This document shows positions 6,875-14,489 of a DNA stretch of 47,864 nucleotides, one piece after another (positions within the stretch are counted from its first letter, which is position 1; every line of letters begins with the position of its first letter). The notes under the pieces are model-generated. The model did no database searches, was not told the DNA's origin, and saw nothing but the letters and a program-made list of their open reading frames with translations. This stretch comes from Candidatus Epulonipiscium sp. (lineage in GTDB: Bacteria > Bacillota > Clostridia > Lachnospirales > Defluviitaleaceae): positions 1-47,864 of the forward strand of contig JAAYPH010000114.1 in the NCBI GenBank assembly GCA_012519955.1. The letters run 5' to 3'. The translations under genes and the position numbers were made by a program.

Positions 6875-9376
6875 ATGCTTATAAGTAATAAACTTAGGCT
6901 GACAGGTTTTTCTGGGCTGGATACGGAGTCTATGGTTGAACAGCTAATGAAGGCAGAATATACGAAAGTAGACAAACTGAAGCAAAAGCTCCAGGTCTTA
7001 AAATGGCAGCAAGAAGGCTATAGAGAAATGACTAATTTGCTTCGAGGATTTAAGGATAAATATTTGGATATTTTATCCAAGGACAACTTGATTTCAGTGT
7101 CGAGTTTCCAAGCTTACTCAACTTCTGTTAAATTAGATGGAGCAGATACCAATGCCGTAAAAGTAGAAGCGTCAGCGGGAGTAGCTGTTGGCAGTCATAA
7201 AATACAGGTTACCCAATTGGCGACAAAAGAAGTATGGGAAAGTACTAACAGTGTTTCTGGAGATATGGTTGGAAATGCAGGTTCTATTGACTGGTCCAAA
7301 TTATCCAAGGGAAAAACCTTTGATATTACATTAGATGGAGTTAAGAAAACAATTACATTATCAGGCAATTATTCAGGATCAACTGAAACGGAAAAAGTGG
7401 ATGCTTTAGTAGCAGAACTACAAACCAAGATATCAGATGCCTTTGGATCTGGAAATGTGACTGTATCAAATGAGGGGAATAAAATAAAGTTTAAAGCAAC
7501 AGGACATACCTTCAAAATATCTGATACCACAAATACTTATGTTAGTTCTCTTGGATTTAATAACAACCAAACGAACTCTATTACAGGAAGTCAATTAACA
7601 TTTCCTTTGGAAAATTTAGATGGAACTTTCAAAATAAGTGTAAATGGAACTGAGAAAGAAATTAATTTGTCAGGAAGTTATGAGACTATTGATGAATTAG
7701 CCACAGCATTGAATACTGAGATAAATGATGCTTTTAAAGCTGATGGTGGTTTTGACAGAGATGTCGTAAATGTTAAGGTAGTAGATAATAAGCTTAAAAT
7801 CGTATCTTATAGCACTTCAGATGAAATAAAGCTAAGTAAAGGATCTACAAATGACATTCTATCTAAATTAGGTTTTAGTAATGGTGCTAAAATCTCAAAA
7901 TTAGAAGGTGCAGTTGATCTTACGGTATCTGATATAGGAAAAGAATTTAATATTTATGTGGAAGGTAAATCTGAGCCTATTCTAATTGAAATTGCCGATG
8001 ATATAACCGATATTGATGATTTGAAAACAATAATCAATGATAAGTTAAATGCTGATAATGCAGGGATTAGTGTGGATGTCAGTGAAGGTGGGGACAAATT
8101 AATTTTTGTAAATTCTGATGGCAAAGAAATCAAAATTGCAAACAGTACGCACAAAACTGCAGATGCTTTAGGCTTTAAAAATGGAGCTACTAATAACTTG
8201 AATTTACAAGATAGCTTAAAAAATGCATTTGGTATTACAGGTACTGTTAACCTTGAGATCAATGGAGTTTCCTTCACATTTAAAGAAACAGATACAGTAA
8301 AAAGTGTAATGGATAAAATTAATAATAGTAGCGCAGGAGTTACTCTTTCTTATAGCAGCGTGAGTGATAAATTTATGCTTCAATCAGATAAAGAAGGAGC
8401 AGCAAATAAAATTAGAATATCTCCTGAGGATAATATACTGATAGAAAAAATGTTTGGACAGGGTGGACCAGATATTAAGCATGCAACCGATGCGCAATTT
8501 ACTTTAGACGGTGTACCTACCCAACGAAGCTCCAATACCTTTGAAGTGGATGGGATAAAATATACATTAAACAGTGTTACAAACGGAGAAGAAGTTGAAA
8601 TAACAATCAATTCAGATCCTGAAAAATTAGTCACCAAAATCAAAGATTTCGTTGATGCTTACAACGACTTAATTAGTAAGATCAATGCGAAGACAAGTGA
8701 AAGCAGAAAAAAGGCGAGCAAATATGAGTATTATATGCCTTTGACAGATGAACAGAAAAAAGAAATGTCCGAAAAAGACATTGAACTTTGGGAAGAAGCT
8801 GCGAAAGCAGGATTATTTAAAAATGATGCGACTCTTCAAAAAATCACTGATTCCATGAGAAGAGCATTATATGATGCTGTAGAAGGAGTAGGCATTCGGA
8901 TTTTTGATATAGGTATTACGACTTCAACTGCGTATACTGATAAAGGAAAACTTGTTATTGATGAAGCAAAATTAAGAAAGGCTATAGAAGAAAATCCTGA
9001 TCAAATTGCCGAATTATTCTCCAAGAAGTCCAGCATCTCCTATGACAGTTCAAATAGAGCTCAGAGATATGAACAAAATGGTCTTTCTTCAAGACTTCTG
9101 GATATCATTAATGATAATATTCGTACAACCGTAGACTCAAAAGGCTATCGAGGGATTTTAATCGAGAAAGCAGGAATTGAGAATTCAGTTACCAATGTCA
9201 ATAATATGATGACTAAAGAAATAGAGCGTCAAAGCAATGCGATCGATGAATTGATGGACAGATTAGCAGACAAGGAAAACAGATATTTCACTATGTTTGC
9301 AAGAATGGAATCCGCTCTTCAATCTATGAATAACCAATCCAGCTACTTGACTTCTATGTTGTCAGGATGGCAATAA
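6875..9376 (+). CDS. fliD: Flagellar filament cap protein FliD (HAP2), enlarged form
   Basis: FliD caps the growing filament and folds exported flagellin. The 833 residues are much longer than the ~470-500 of E. coli or B. subtilis. The N-terminal FliD_N domain (about 5-115) has GFSGLDTESMVEQLMKAEY. The C-terminal FliD_C domain (about 535-825) ends with the helix containing MESALQSMNNQSSYLTSML. Between them are three imperfect repeats of about 90-100 residues (near 148-236, 250-346 and 356-443), plus a shorter fourth (457-516). Each has an edge strand with a V/L-x-G-turn, a helix, and a closing LGFxNG or similar. They resemble flagellin-hook IN motifs and explain the extra length. AGGAGGG precedes the ATG. 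Confidence 0.93.
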   Translation: MLISNKLRLTGFSGLDTESMVEQLMKAEYTKVDKLKQKLQVLKWQQEGYREMTNLLRGFKDKYLDILSKDNLISVSSFQAYSTSVKLDGADTNAVKVEASAGVAVGSHKIQVTQLATKEVWESTNSVSGDMVGNAGSIDWSKLSKGKTFDITLDGVKKTITLSGNYSGSTETEKVDALVAELQTKISDAFGSGNVTVSNEGNKIKFKATGHTFKISDTTNTYVSSLGFNNNQTNSITGSQLTFPLENLDGTFKISVNGTEKEINLSGSYETIDELATALNTEINDAFKADGGFDRDVVNVKVVDNKLKIVSYSTSDEIKLSKGSTNDILSKLGFSNGAKISKLEGAVDLTVSDIGKEFNIYVEGKSEPILIEIADDITDIDDLKTIINDKLNADNAGISVDVSEGGDKLIFVNSDGKEIKIANSTHKTADALGFKNGATNNLNLQDSLKNAFGITGTVNLEINGVSFTFKETDTVKSVMDKINNSSAGVTLSYSSVSDKFMLQSDKEGAANKIRISPEDNILIEKMFGQGGPDIKHATDAQFTLDGVPTQRSSNTFEVDGIKYTLNSVTNGEEVEITINSDPEKLVTKIKDFVDAYNDLISKINAKTSESRKKASKYEYYMPLTDEQKKEMSEKDIELWEEAAKAGLFKNDATLQKITDSMRRALYDAVEGVGIRIFDIGITTSTAYTDKGKLVIDEAKLRKAIEENPDQIAELFSKKSSISYDSSNRAQRYEQNGLSSRLLDIINDNIRTTVDSKGYRGILIEKAGIENSVTNVNNMMTKEIERQSNAIDELMDRLADKENRYFTMFARMESALQSMNNQSSYLTSMLSGWQ

Positions 9377-9392
9377 AAAGTAGGATGATTAT

Positions 9393-9872
9393 ATGGAACC
9401 TAATACCCTTATTCAAGAAATGATTTTACTGGGAGAAAAGAAGATTCAACTTTTAAAACAAATGTGGGAACTTACCGAAAAACAGGCACAGCATTGTACA
9501 GAAGACCAGCTGTCTGAACTTGAAAAGCTCCTTAATGAAAGACAAAAATGTATAGAAGAAATCAAAGAACTAGATCAAAGGTTTGAAGAAAAATCTAGAG
9601 TTTTAAAGAAAGCTTTAGGCATTAATTTGTTGGATGAAATTGATTTGAACATATATCCTTCAGCAAGAGAACTAAAAAAAGTTCGAGAAGATATATTAAA
9701 TCATGTGGTAAGAATAAAGTCGCTGGATGATGAGAATAAGAAAGTTATGGAAAAGCTACTATACGAAACAAGCCTGGAATTAAAAAAGATCAGGCAGGGG
9801 AAGGCAGCTAATCAGCGGTATCAATACGAATCAGCAGGTTCAGGAGGAGTATATTTCGATACCAAAAAATGA
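9393..9872 (+). CDS. FlgN/FliT-like flagellar export chaperone
   Basis: A 159-residue, almost wholly helical protein with heptad patterns from about 5 to 135. It has no membrane segment and few aromatic residues. The end LKKIRQGKAANQRYQY resembles the C-terminal signature of FlgN-type chaperones, which bind hook-associated proteins before export; position between fliD and fliS would also fit FliT. It starts 16 bases after fliD and is followed at once by a strong terminator. A similar protein is encoded at 10433. FlgN versus FliT cannot be decided from sequence alone. Confidence 0.65.
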   Translation: MEPNTLIQEMILLGEKKIQLLKQMWELTEKQAQHCTEDQLSELEKLLNERQKCIEEIKELDQRFEEKSRVLKKALGINLLDEIDLNIYPSARELKKVREDILNHVVRIKSLDDENKKVMEKLLYETSLELKKIRQGKAANQRYQYESAGSGGVYFDTKK

Positions 9873-9909
9873 ATCGTTCTTTCACCTTAAGGTGAAAGAA
9901 CGATTTTTT
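9873..9909 (+). terminator. Strong intrinsic terminator after the flaG-fliD operon
   Basis: ATCGTTCTTTCACC (9873-9886) pairs perfectly with GGTGAAAGAACGAT (9891-9904) around TTAA, and six T (9904-9909) complete it. It ends the flaG-fliD-chaperone unit just before the fliS promoter. Confidence 0.92.
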
Positions 9910-9923
9910 GTATATTATTACTT

Positions 9924-9950
9924 TAAATTTATTAAGCAAAATTCCGATAT
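9924..9950 (+). promoter_or_regulatory. Near-perfect sigma-D (sigma-28) promoter for fliS
   Basis: TAAA (9924-9927), exactly 15 bases, then TCCGATAT (9943-9950): 4 of 4 and 7 of 8 matches to the B. subtilis consensus TAAA-N15-GCCGATAT. It lies between a strong terminator and fliS, 74 bases before the ATG, so fliS should be expressed late, with flagellin. Confidence 0.75.
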
Positions 9951-10024
9951 TTATAGTATAATAGTAATAGGCTATAAAAATATCATTATAAAGCTTCTTT
10001 TGAAGTTTTTAGGGAGGAATATTT

Positions 10025-10408
10025 ATGGCATTGTCCAGTGCATATCAAACATATAAAAATAATGCTATTCTAACTGCTACACCTCAGGAACTAACATTGA
10101 TGTTATATGATGGGGCGTTAAAGTTTTGCAATCAAGCGATAAAATCCATTGAAGCAGGAAGAATAATAGAAGCTCACAGATACATTGTTCGAACAGAAGA
10201 TATCATAGAAGAATTTCAGGCAACCTTAGATAAAAAATATCCTATTAGCAAAGAGTTAGATTCACTTTATGAGTATATTTATAGAAGACTGGTTGAAGCT
10301 AATATTAAAAAGGACAAGGTTATTTTAGAAGAAGTATATGAATTAATTAAGGAATTAAGAGATACATGGAAGGAAGCTATGAAACTTGCCAAAACTCAAT
10401 CTGTGTAA
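10025..10408 (+). CDS. fliS: Flagellin export chaperone FliS
   Basis: FliS binds the C-terminus of flagellin in the cytoplasm, prevents its polymerisation and delivers it to the export gate. The 127-residue helical protein has the family start YQTYKNNAILTATPQELTLM, then LYDGALKFCNQA and a helix ending ELRDTWKEAMK, all typical. GGGAGG precedes the ATG. It has its own sigma-D promoter at 9924 and is followed after 24 bases by a second FlgN-like gene. Confidence 0.95.
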   Translation: MALSSAYQTYKNNAILTATPQELTLMLYDGALKFCNQAIKSIEAGRIIEAHRYIVRTEDIIEEFQATLDKKYPISKELDSLYEYIYRRLVEANIKKDKVILEEVYELIKELRDTWKEAMKLAKTQSV

Positions 10409-10432
10409 TATAGTTTTGCTGGAGGCATTCAA

Positions 10433-10900
10433 ATGACTCATGAAGAAGTACAAGTGCAGATAAAAATATTGTTAGAAATACTAAGTAAAAAAAAGAAGCT
10501 GCTGGATCAAATTTATACCATTACAGAAAATCAAAAATTGATTATAGAAGCTAAAGAAAATAACATGAATTTGTTTGACCAGTTAAGTAAAGAGAAGAAA
10601 CTGCAAATAGAAGAAGTGAATGACTTAGACAAACACTTTGATAATATATACAAAAAGATATCGTATGATATTAATAATAACGCTGAGGCATATAAAGAAC
10701 TCATAAAAAGTTTACAAGAAGAGATTAAAATCATTACGGATATTGGAATAAAAATTCAAATTTTAGAAGAAAAAAATAGTCAGCTTATTAAAATAAAATT
10801 TGTCAATATCAATCGAGAAATAAAAAGCATAAGCAAAGGAAAGTTTCAGGCAGTCCAAGCTTATAAAAACATTTCTTTATTTACAAAGAAGAACAAATAA
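10433..10900 (+). CDS. Second FlgN/FliT-like flagellar export chaperone
   Basis: A 155-residue, lysine- and glutamate-rich helical protein with long coiled-coil patterns. Its layout matches the protein at 9393: an early helix with KKKLLDQIYTITENQ, a central EEVNDLDKHFD (compare EEIKELDQRFE there), and an end ISKGKFQAVQAYK, close to the FlgN C-terminal signature. Co-transcription with fliS and the sigma-D promoter point to a late flagellar chaperone. The client is unknown. It is more A+T-rich and more diverged than the first copy. Confidence 0.6.
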   Translation: MTHEEVQVQIKILLEILSKKKKLLDQIYTITENQKLIIEAKENNMNLFDQLSKEKKLQIEEVNDLDKHFDNIYKKISYDINNNAEAYKELIKSLQEEIKIITDIGIKIQILEEKNSQLIKIKFVNINREIKSISKGKFQAVQAYKNISLFTKKNK

Positions 10901-10941
10901 TTACCAATTATAAGCATCCGTCCAATTTTTTTGATAAGGTC

Positions 10942-10970
10942 TTGACTTATTTGCCACGTCATGATATATT
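10942..10970 (+). promoter_or_regulatory. Sigma-A promoter for rpmG-secE-nusG
   Basis: TTGACT (10942-10947), a 17-base spacer and TATATT (10965-10970) make a good housekeeping promoter 71 bases before the rpmG start. It overlaps the candidate terminator at 10944-10997. Confidence 0.75.
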
Positions 10971-10997
10971 ATTTGAGTGGCGAAAGGTCTTTTTTTT
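10944..10997 (+). terminator. Candidate terminator of the fliS unit, overlapping the rpmG promoter
   Basis: An arm at 10944-10957 (ending TTTGCCAC) can pair with GTGGCGAAAGGTC (10977-10989), with one bulged A and two G-U pairs. Eight T (10990-10997) follow directly. The 19-base loop is long, so confidence is moderate. No other terminator lies between the fliS unit and rpmG. Confidence 0.45.
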
Positions 10998-11040
10998 ATG
11001 CCTAAAAATAAGGAACTAGTAGTAAGTGGAGGTGGAAGTT

Positions 11041-11190
11041 GTGAGAGTAAAAATCACTTTGGCATGTACAGAGTGCAAGCAAAGAAATTATAACACCACA
11101 AAAGAAAAAAGAAATCATCCTGACAGGATGGAAACTAAGAAGTATTGCAGATTCTGCAAAACACATACTGTGCACAAAGAAACCAAGTAG
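11041..11190 (+). CDS. rpmG: 50S ribosomal protein L33 (zinc-ribbon type)
   Basis: A 49-residue large-subunit protein. Two CxxC pairs (Cys9/Cys12 and Cys36/Cys39) mark the zinc-binding form; other family features are [12 protein letters not shown] near the start and [22 protein letters not shown] is the start, with GGAGGTGG at 11028-11035. It lies 33 bases before secE, the usual position in Firmicutes. The presence of the cysteines implies that a zinc-independent paralog, if any, is elsewhere. Confidence 0.95.
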   Translation: MRVKITLACTECKQRNYNTTKEKRNHPDRMETKKYCRFCKTHTVHKETK

Positions 11191-11223
11191 GAAGTACCAA
11201 AAGTACTTATAAAGGGAAGTGGA

Positions 11224-11409
11224 ATGATGAAAGAATTCTATCACCAATTCAAAGGCGAGTTTAAGAAAATCATTTGGCCCAATCGAGAAGAACTAATAAA
11301 GCAAACAACAGTAGTTATTGTCACTTCTTTAGTAGTAGCAGCGGTTGTATTTGTTATGGATTTAATTTACAGTAGCGGATTCGACTTTATCATGAAAATT
11401 TTTGGATAA
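11224..11409 (+). CDS. secE: Preprotein translocase subunit SecE
   Basis: Small subunit of the SecYEG channel that clamps SecY. The 61-residue single-span form has the amphipathic helix with the conserved KKIIWPNREELIKQTTVVI, followed by one membrane segment (about 31-48). This is the short Gram-positive length; E. coli SecE has three spans. The gene lies between rpmG and nusG as in most Firmicutes. A second ATG directly follows the first; either could serve. Confidence 0.95.
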   Translation: MMKEFYHQFKGEFKKIIWPNREELIKQTTVVIVTSLVVAAVVFVMDLIYSSGFDFIMKIFG

Positions 11410-11421
11410 AAGGATGATTGT

Positions 11422-11940
11422 ATGTCTGACGATGCAAAATGGTATGTGGTCCATACCTATTCCGGATATGAAAACAAAGTTAAGGCGAATATTGAAAAAG
11501 TTATAGAAAATAGAAACATGCATGAACTGATCCATGAAGTGATTGTTCCGCTGCATGATGCAGTTGAAATCAAAAATGGAAAGAAAAAGACGGTTCAGCG
11601 TAAAATATTCCCGGGATACGTACTGGTGAAAATGTTGATGACAGATGACACATGGTATGTTGTGAGAAATACTAGAGGAGTAACCGGATTCGTAGGACCT
11701 GGTTCAAAACCTGTTCCTCTTTCGGAGGATGAAATTAGAGGTATGGGCATTGAACTTCCAAAAGCAAAAATTGATATTGAAGTCGGAGATGCTGTAAAAG
11801 TCATAACAGGACCATTTGAAAATTCAGTTGGTGTGATCAAAGAAATCCATGAACATAAGCGAACAGCGATTGTAAGACTATCCATGTTCGGACGTGAAAC
11901 ACCAGTTGAACTTGATTTTACTCAGATTCAAAAGATGTAA
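11422..11940 (+). CDS. nusG: Transcription termination/antitermination factor NusG
   Basis: Binds the RNA polymerase clamp and modulates pausing and coupling to translation. The 172-residue protein has the NGN domain from WYVVHTYSGYENKVKANIEK through FPGYVLVKM and the VRNTRGVTGFVG segment, and a C-terminal KOW domain with VGDAVKVITGPFENSVGVI. Length and motif order are standard. It begins 12 bases after secE and precedes the L1-type RNA motif before rplK. Confidence 0.97.
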   Translation: MSDDAKWYVVHTYSGYENKVKANIEKVIENRNMHELIHEVIVPLHDAVEIKNGKKKTVQRKIFPGYVLVKMLMTDDTWYVVRNTRGVTGFVGPGSKPVPLSEDEIRGMGIELPKAKIDIEVGDAVKVITGPFENSVGVIKEIHEHKRTAIVRLSMFGRETPVELDFTQIQKM

Positions 11941-11966
11941 ACAAAGAGCATGCAAAAGCATGAGCA

Positions 11967-11994
11967 GTGGGAGGGAAATCCCCGCAAATACCAC
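11967..11994 (+). promoter_or_regulatory. L1-binding RNA motif before rplK (translational operator, copy 1)
   Basis: The 28 bases start with GTGGGAG and end with ATACCAC, as the L1-binding site of 23S rRNA does. GTGG pairs with CCAC, an asymmetric internal loop follows, and GGG pairs with CCC around AAAT. It ends eight bases before GGAGGTG of rplK. L1 autorepression through a mimic of its rRNA site is established for the rplK-rplA operon in other bacteria. Confidence 0.8.
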
Positions 11995-12015
11995 ATTATA
12001 TGGAGGTGCGCTTAA

Positions 12016-12441
12016 ATGGCGAAAAAAGTTACTGGAATGATTAAATTGCAGATTCCTGCAGGAAAGGCAACACCGGCACCACCGGTTGGACCAGCTTTAG
12101 GTCAACATGGTGTAAATATTATGGGATTTTGTAAAGAGTTCAATGAAAGAACAGCTCAACAAGCAGGATTAATAATCCCTGTTGTAATCACTGTTTACCA
12201 AGACAGAAGCTTTACATTTATCACCAAGACTCCACCGGCAGCAGTATTGCTTAAAAAAGCATGTAAAATCGAGTCCGGATCCGGAGTTCCAAATAAAACT
12301 AAAGTTGCAACAATTTCTAAAGAAGAAGTTAGAAAAATTGCTGAACTTAAAATGCCTGACTTAAATGCTGCAACCATAGAAGCTGCAATGAGCATGATTG
12401 CAGGAACAGCAAGAAGTATGGGAATCGTAGTACAAGACTAA
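12016..12441 (+). CDS. rplK: 50S ribosomal protein L11
   Basis: Forms the GTPase-associated stalk base with 23S rRNA and takes part in the stringent response. The 141 residues include the conserved [20 protein letters not shown], the N-terminal proline region targeted by thiopeptides, and the C-terminal rRNA-binding domain ending [16 protein letters not shown] precedes the ATG. It is translationally linked to rplA through two L1-type operator copies. Confidence 0.98.
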   Translation: MAKKVTGMIKLQIPAGKATPAPPVGPALGQHGVNIMGFCKEFNERTAQQAGLIIPVVITVYQDRSFTFITKTPPAAVLLKKACKIESGSGVPNKTKVATISKEEVRKIAELKMPDLNAATIEAAMSMIAGTARSMGIVVQD

Positions 12442-12462
12442 TGAACTTAAGTATTTAGATAA

Positions 12463-12493
12463 GTGGGAGGGCATTTGTCCCCGATAATACCAC
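12463..12493 (+). promoter_or_regulatory. L1-binding RNA motif before rplA (translational operator, copy 2)
   Basis: A second 31-base element starts GTGGGAGGG and ends ATACCAC. The same paired positions (GTGG/CCAC and GGG/CCC) are kept, but the apical loop is different and longer (CATTTGT). It directly abuts AAGGAGG (12494-12500) of rplA, so L1 binding there should block initiation. Confidence 0.8.
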
Positions 12494-12507
12494 AAGGAGG
12501 TAATGAA

Positions 12508-13203
12508 ATGAAAAGAGGAAAAAAATACATCGAAGCTGCGAAATTAGTTGATCGTGGTACTCTTTATGAAGCGCGTGAAGCTATGGACTTAGTTCAAAAA
12601 GTAGCTATTGCAAAATTTGATGAAACTGTAGAAGCACATATTAAATTAGGTGTTGACTCAAGACATGCGGACCAACAAGTTCGTGGAGCAGTTGTTCTTC
12701 CTCATGGAACAGGTAAAACAGTACGTGTTCTTGTATTTGCTAAAGGAGACAAAGCAAAAGAAGCTGAAGACGCAGGAGCAGATTTTGTTGGAGGAGAAGA
12801 ACTTATTCCAAAAATCCAAAACGAAGGATGGTTGGAATTTGACGTTGTTGTAGCAACACCAGATATGATGGCTGTAGTAGGACGTCTTGGACGTGTATTA
12901 GGACCAAAAGGCTTAATGCCAAATCCTAAAGCTGGAACCGTTACTATGGACGTTGCGAAAGCAATTGCAGATATTAAAGCCGGTAAAATAGAATACCGTT
13001 TAGATAAAACAAATATTATCCACGTACCTATTGGTAAAGTATCTTTTGGTACACAAAAATTACTCGATAACTTCCAAACACTTATGAGTGCAGTTATAAA
13101 AGCAAAACCGGCAGCTGCTAAAGGACAATACCTAAGAAGCATTGCCGTATCTTCCACTATGGGCCCTGGAATTAAAATTAATCCTTTGAAAGTAACAGAA
13201 TAA
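12508..13203 (+). CDS. rplA: 50S ribosomal protein L1
   Basis: Forms the mobile stalk at the E site and is the likely autoregulator of its own operon. The 231-residue length matches the family. Motifs include [19 protein letters not shown] and [16 protein letters not shown] chose ATG 12508, seven bases after AAGGAGG. An in-frame GTG at 12463 falls inside the operator motif and would add an unconserved leader peptide. Confidence 0.97.
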   Translation: MKRGKKYIEAAKLVDRGTLYEAREAMDLVQKVAIAKFDETVEAHIKLGVDSRHADQQVRGAVVLPHGTGKTVRVLVFAKGDKAKEAEDAGADFVGGEELIPKIQNEGWLEFDVVVATPDMMAVVGRLGRVLGPKGLMPNPKAGTVTMDVAKAIADIKAGKIEYRLDKTNIIHVPIGKVSFGTQKLLDNFQTLMSAVIKAKPAAAKGQYLRSIAVSSTMGPGIKINPLKVTE

Positions 13204-13250
13204 TATTCTGATACAAGCTTTTGGTAAAAGTAGTTTATTGCAACAATGTG

Positions 13251-13279
13251 TTGACAAATACAAAAGAAATGGATATAAT
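13251..13279 (+). promoter_or_regulatory. Consensus sigma-A promoter for rplJ-rplL
   Basis: TTGACA (13251-13256), 17 bases, TATAAT (13274-13279): a perfect match in both boxes and spacing. Transcription would begin about 13286, just before the L10 leader. Confidence 0.92.
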
Positions 13280-13299
13280 ATCTTTTGTTGAATGAAAAT

Positions 13300-13426
13300 G
13301 AATACTTTGTAACCGCAGACAGTAGGTGCCGCATGGCGTAAAGATTTTCTGCCTACCGAGGTATAGATGTTATTAATAATAATAGTTATTTATAACCTCT
13401 TTGTCTGCGGACAAAGAGGTTTTTTG
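13300..13426 (+). promoter_or_regulatory. L10 leader with attenuator (ribosomal protein L10 autoregulation)
   Basis: The leader contains CCGCAGAC (13313-13320), which can pair with GTCTGCGG (13403-13410), and a competing terminator in which AACCTCTTTGT (13394-13404) pairs with ACAAAGAGGTT (13411-13421) before a T run. The two structures are mutually exclusive, as in the known L10 leader family, in which the L10-L12 complex favours termination. Position and architecture agree with that family. Confidence 0.9.
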
Positions 13427-13457
13427 ATTTAAGAGTTTATCCAAGGAGGTGGAAGTA

Positions 13458-13967
13458 GTGGCTAAAATAGAACAAAAACAAGTAGTAGTTAATGAAATTA
13501 AAGAGAAGTTAAATGGTGCTGCATCTGTTGTATTAGTTGATTACAGAGGTTTGACTGTTGAACAGGATACAGAACTTAGAAAGAAACTTCGTGAAGCAGG
13601 AGTAGACTACAAAGTTTACAAAAACACAATGATGAACTTTGCTGTAAAAGATACAGAGTTCGAGCCCTTAAAAGATTACTTTGAAGGACCAAGTGCTATT
13701 GCATTCAGTTATGATGATCCAACCAACGGTCCCAGAGTACTAGAAAGCATTGCATCCAAATACAAAGCCTTAGAATTCAAAGCAGGTGTTGTAGAAGGTA
13801 AACTATACGATGCAGCTGGAATTACTAAGATAGCAAAAATACCACCAAAAGAAGAATTACTTTCCAAGTTACTTGGAAGCTTCAATTCTCCAATTGCATC
13901 CTTTGCTCGTGTAATCAAAGCGATTGCAGAAAAACAAGCAGAAGGCTCAGAAGCTGCTGCAGAATAA
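13458..13967 (+). CDS. rplJ: 50S ribosomal protein L10
   Basis: Anchors L7/L12 dimers to the stalk base. The 169-residue protein starts MAKIEQKQ, and has VVLVDYRGLTVEQDTELR and KVYKNTMMNFAV. I chose GTG 13458 because AAGGAGGTGG precedes it; the in-frame GTG at 13449 lies inside that ribosome site. Controlled by the leader at 13300-13426 and followed by rplL. Confidence 0.96.
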   Translation: MAKIEQKQVVVNEIKEKLNGAASVVLVDYRGLTVEQDTELRKKLREAGVDYKVYKNTMMNFAVKDTEFEPLKDYFEGPSAIAFSYDDPTNGPRVLESIASKYKALEFKAGVVEGKLYDAAGITKIAKIPPKEELLSKLLGSFNSPIASFARVIKAIAEKQAEGSEAAAE

Positions 13968-14009
13968 TTTGTGAAAACTATAAAATAAAATATTCGGAGG
14001 TGTCCTAGA

Positions 14010-14390
14010 ATGGCAAAATTATCAATTCAAGAAATTATTGATGCTGTTAAAGAACTTACAGTTTTAGAACTTAATGAATTAGTAGAAAAATGTGAAGAAG
14101 AATTTGGTGTGTCCGCTGCTGCTGGTGTTATGGTAGCTGCTGGTGCTGTAGCTGGCGGTGCTGCTGCTGCAGAAGAAAAAACTGAATTCGATGTTGAATT
14201 AACTGATGCAGGTGCTCAAAAGATTAAAGTAATCAAAGTAATCAGAGAAATCACTGGCCTTGGATTAAAAGAAGCTAAAGACCTTGTAGAAGGTGCTCCA
14301 AAAGTAGTAAAAGAAGGTCTTGCTAAAGAAGAAGCAGAATCTTTAAAAGCAAAATTAGAAGAAGTTGGAGCAAAAGTAACATTAAAATAA
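14010..14390 (+). CDS. rplL: 50S ribosomal protein L7/L12
   Basis: Multi-copy stalk protein that recruits and stimulates translation GTPases. The 126 residues show the N-terminal dimerisation domain, an alanine-rich hinge ([15 protein letters not shown]) and the C-terminal domain with the factor-binding helix [27 protein letters not shown] precedes the ATG. A strong terminator follows after ten bases. Confidence 0.98.
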   Translation: MAKLSIQEIIDAVKELTVLELNELVEKCEEEFGVSAAAGVMVAAGAVAGGAAAAEEKTEFDVELTDAGAQKIKVIKVIREITGLGLKEAKDLVEGAPKVVKEGLAKEEAESLKAKLEEVGAKVTLK

Positions 14391-14400
14391 TTAATCACAT

Positions 14401-14437
14401 AAAAAATAAAATCTCCAGAAGGAGATTTTATTTTTTT
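14401..14437 (+). terminator. Intrinsic terminator after rplL
   Basis: ATAAAATCTCC (14406-14416) pairs with GGAGATTTTAT (14421-14431) around AGAA, with flanking A and T runs giving a T7 tail (14431-14437). Confidence 0.9.
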
Positions 14438-14453
14438 GCAATATAAAAAGACC

Positions 14454-14482
14454 TTGACAGGTCTATTGAAGTATGCTAACAT
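14454..14482 (+). promoter_or_regulatory. Extended -10 promoter for rpoB-rpoC
   Basis: TTGACA (14454-14459), 17 bases, TAACAT (14477-14482) with the extended element TGC before it. A perfect inverted repeat AGACCT-TGAC-AGGTCT (14449-14464) sits across the -35. Transcription from here gives a leader of about 180 bases before rpoB. Confidence 0.75.
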
Positions 14483-14489
14483 TTTAAAA

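Noticed and set aside
10998..11093. A short + strand frame from ATG 10998 overlapping rpmG in another frame
   Set aside because: No ribosome site before it, and its 3' half is simply rpmG read out of frame.
12463..12507. Upstream GTG start extending rplA
   Set aside because: The GTG is part of the L1-type operator, and a strong AAGGAGG fits ATG 12508.
13204..13240. Terminator between rplA and the rplJ promoter
   Set aside because: Only a five-pair CTTTT/AAAAG hairpin without a real T run; too weak to call.
12702..13334. A 210-codon open frame on the minus strand across rplA
   Set aside because: It lies antisense to a highly conserved gene, has no ribosome site, and its sequence resembles no protein; long antisense frames follow from the codon bias.
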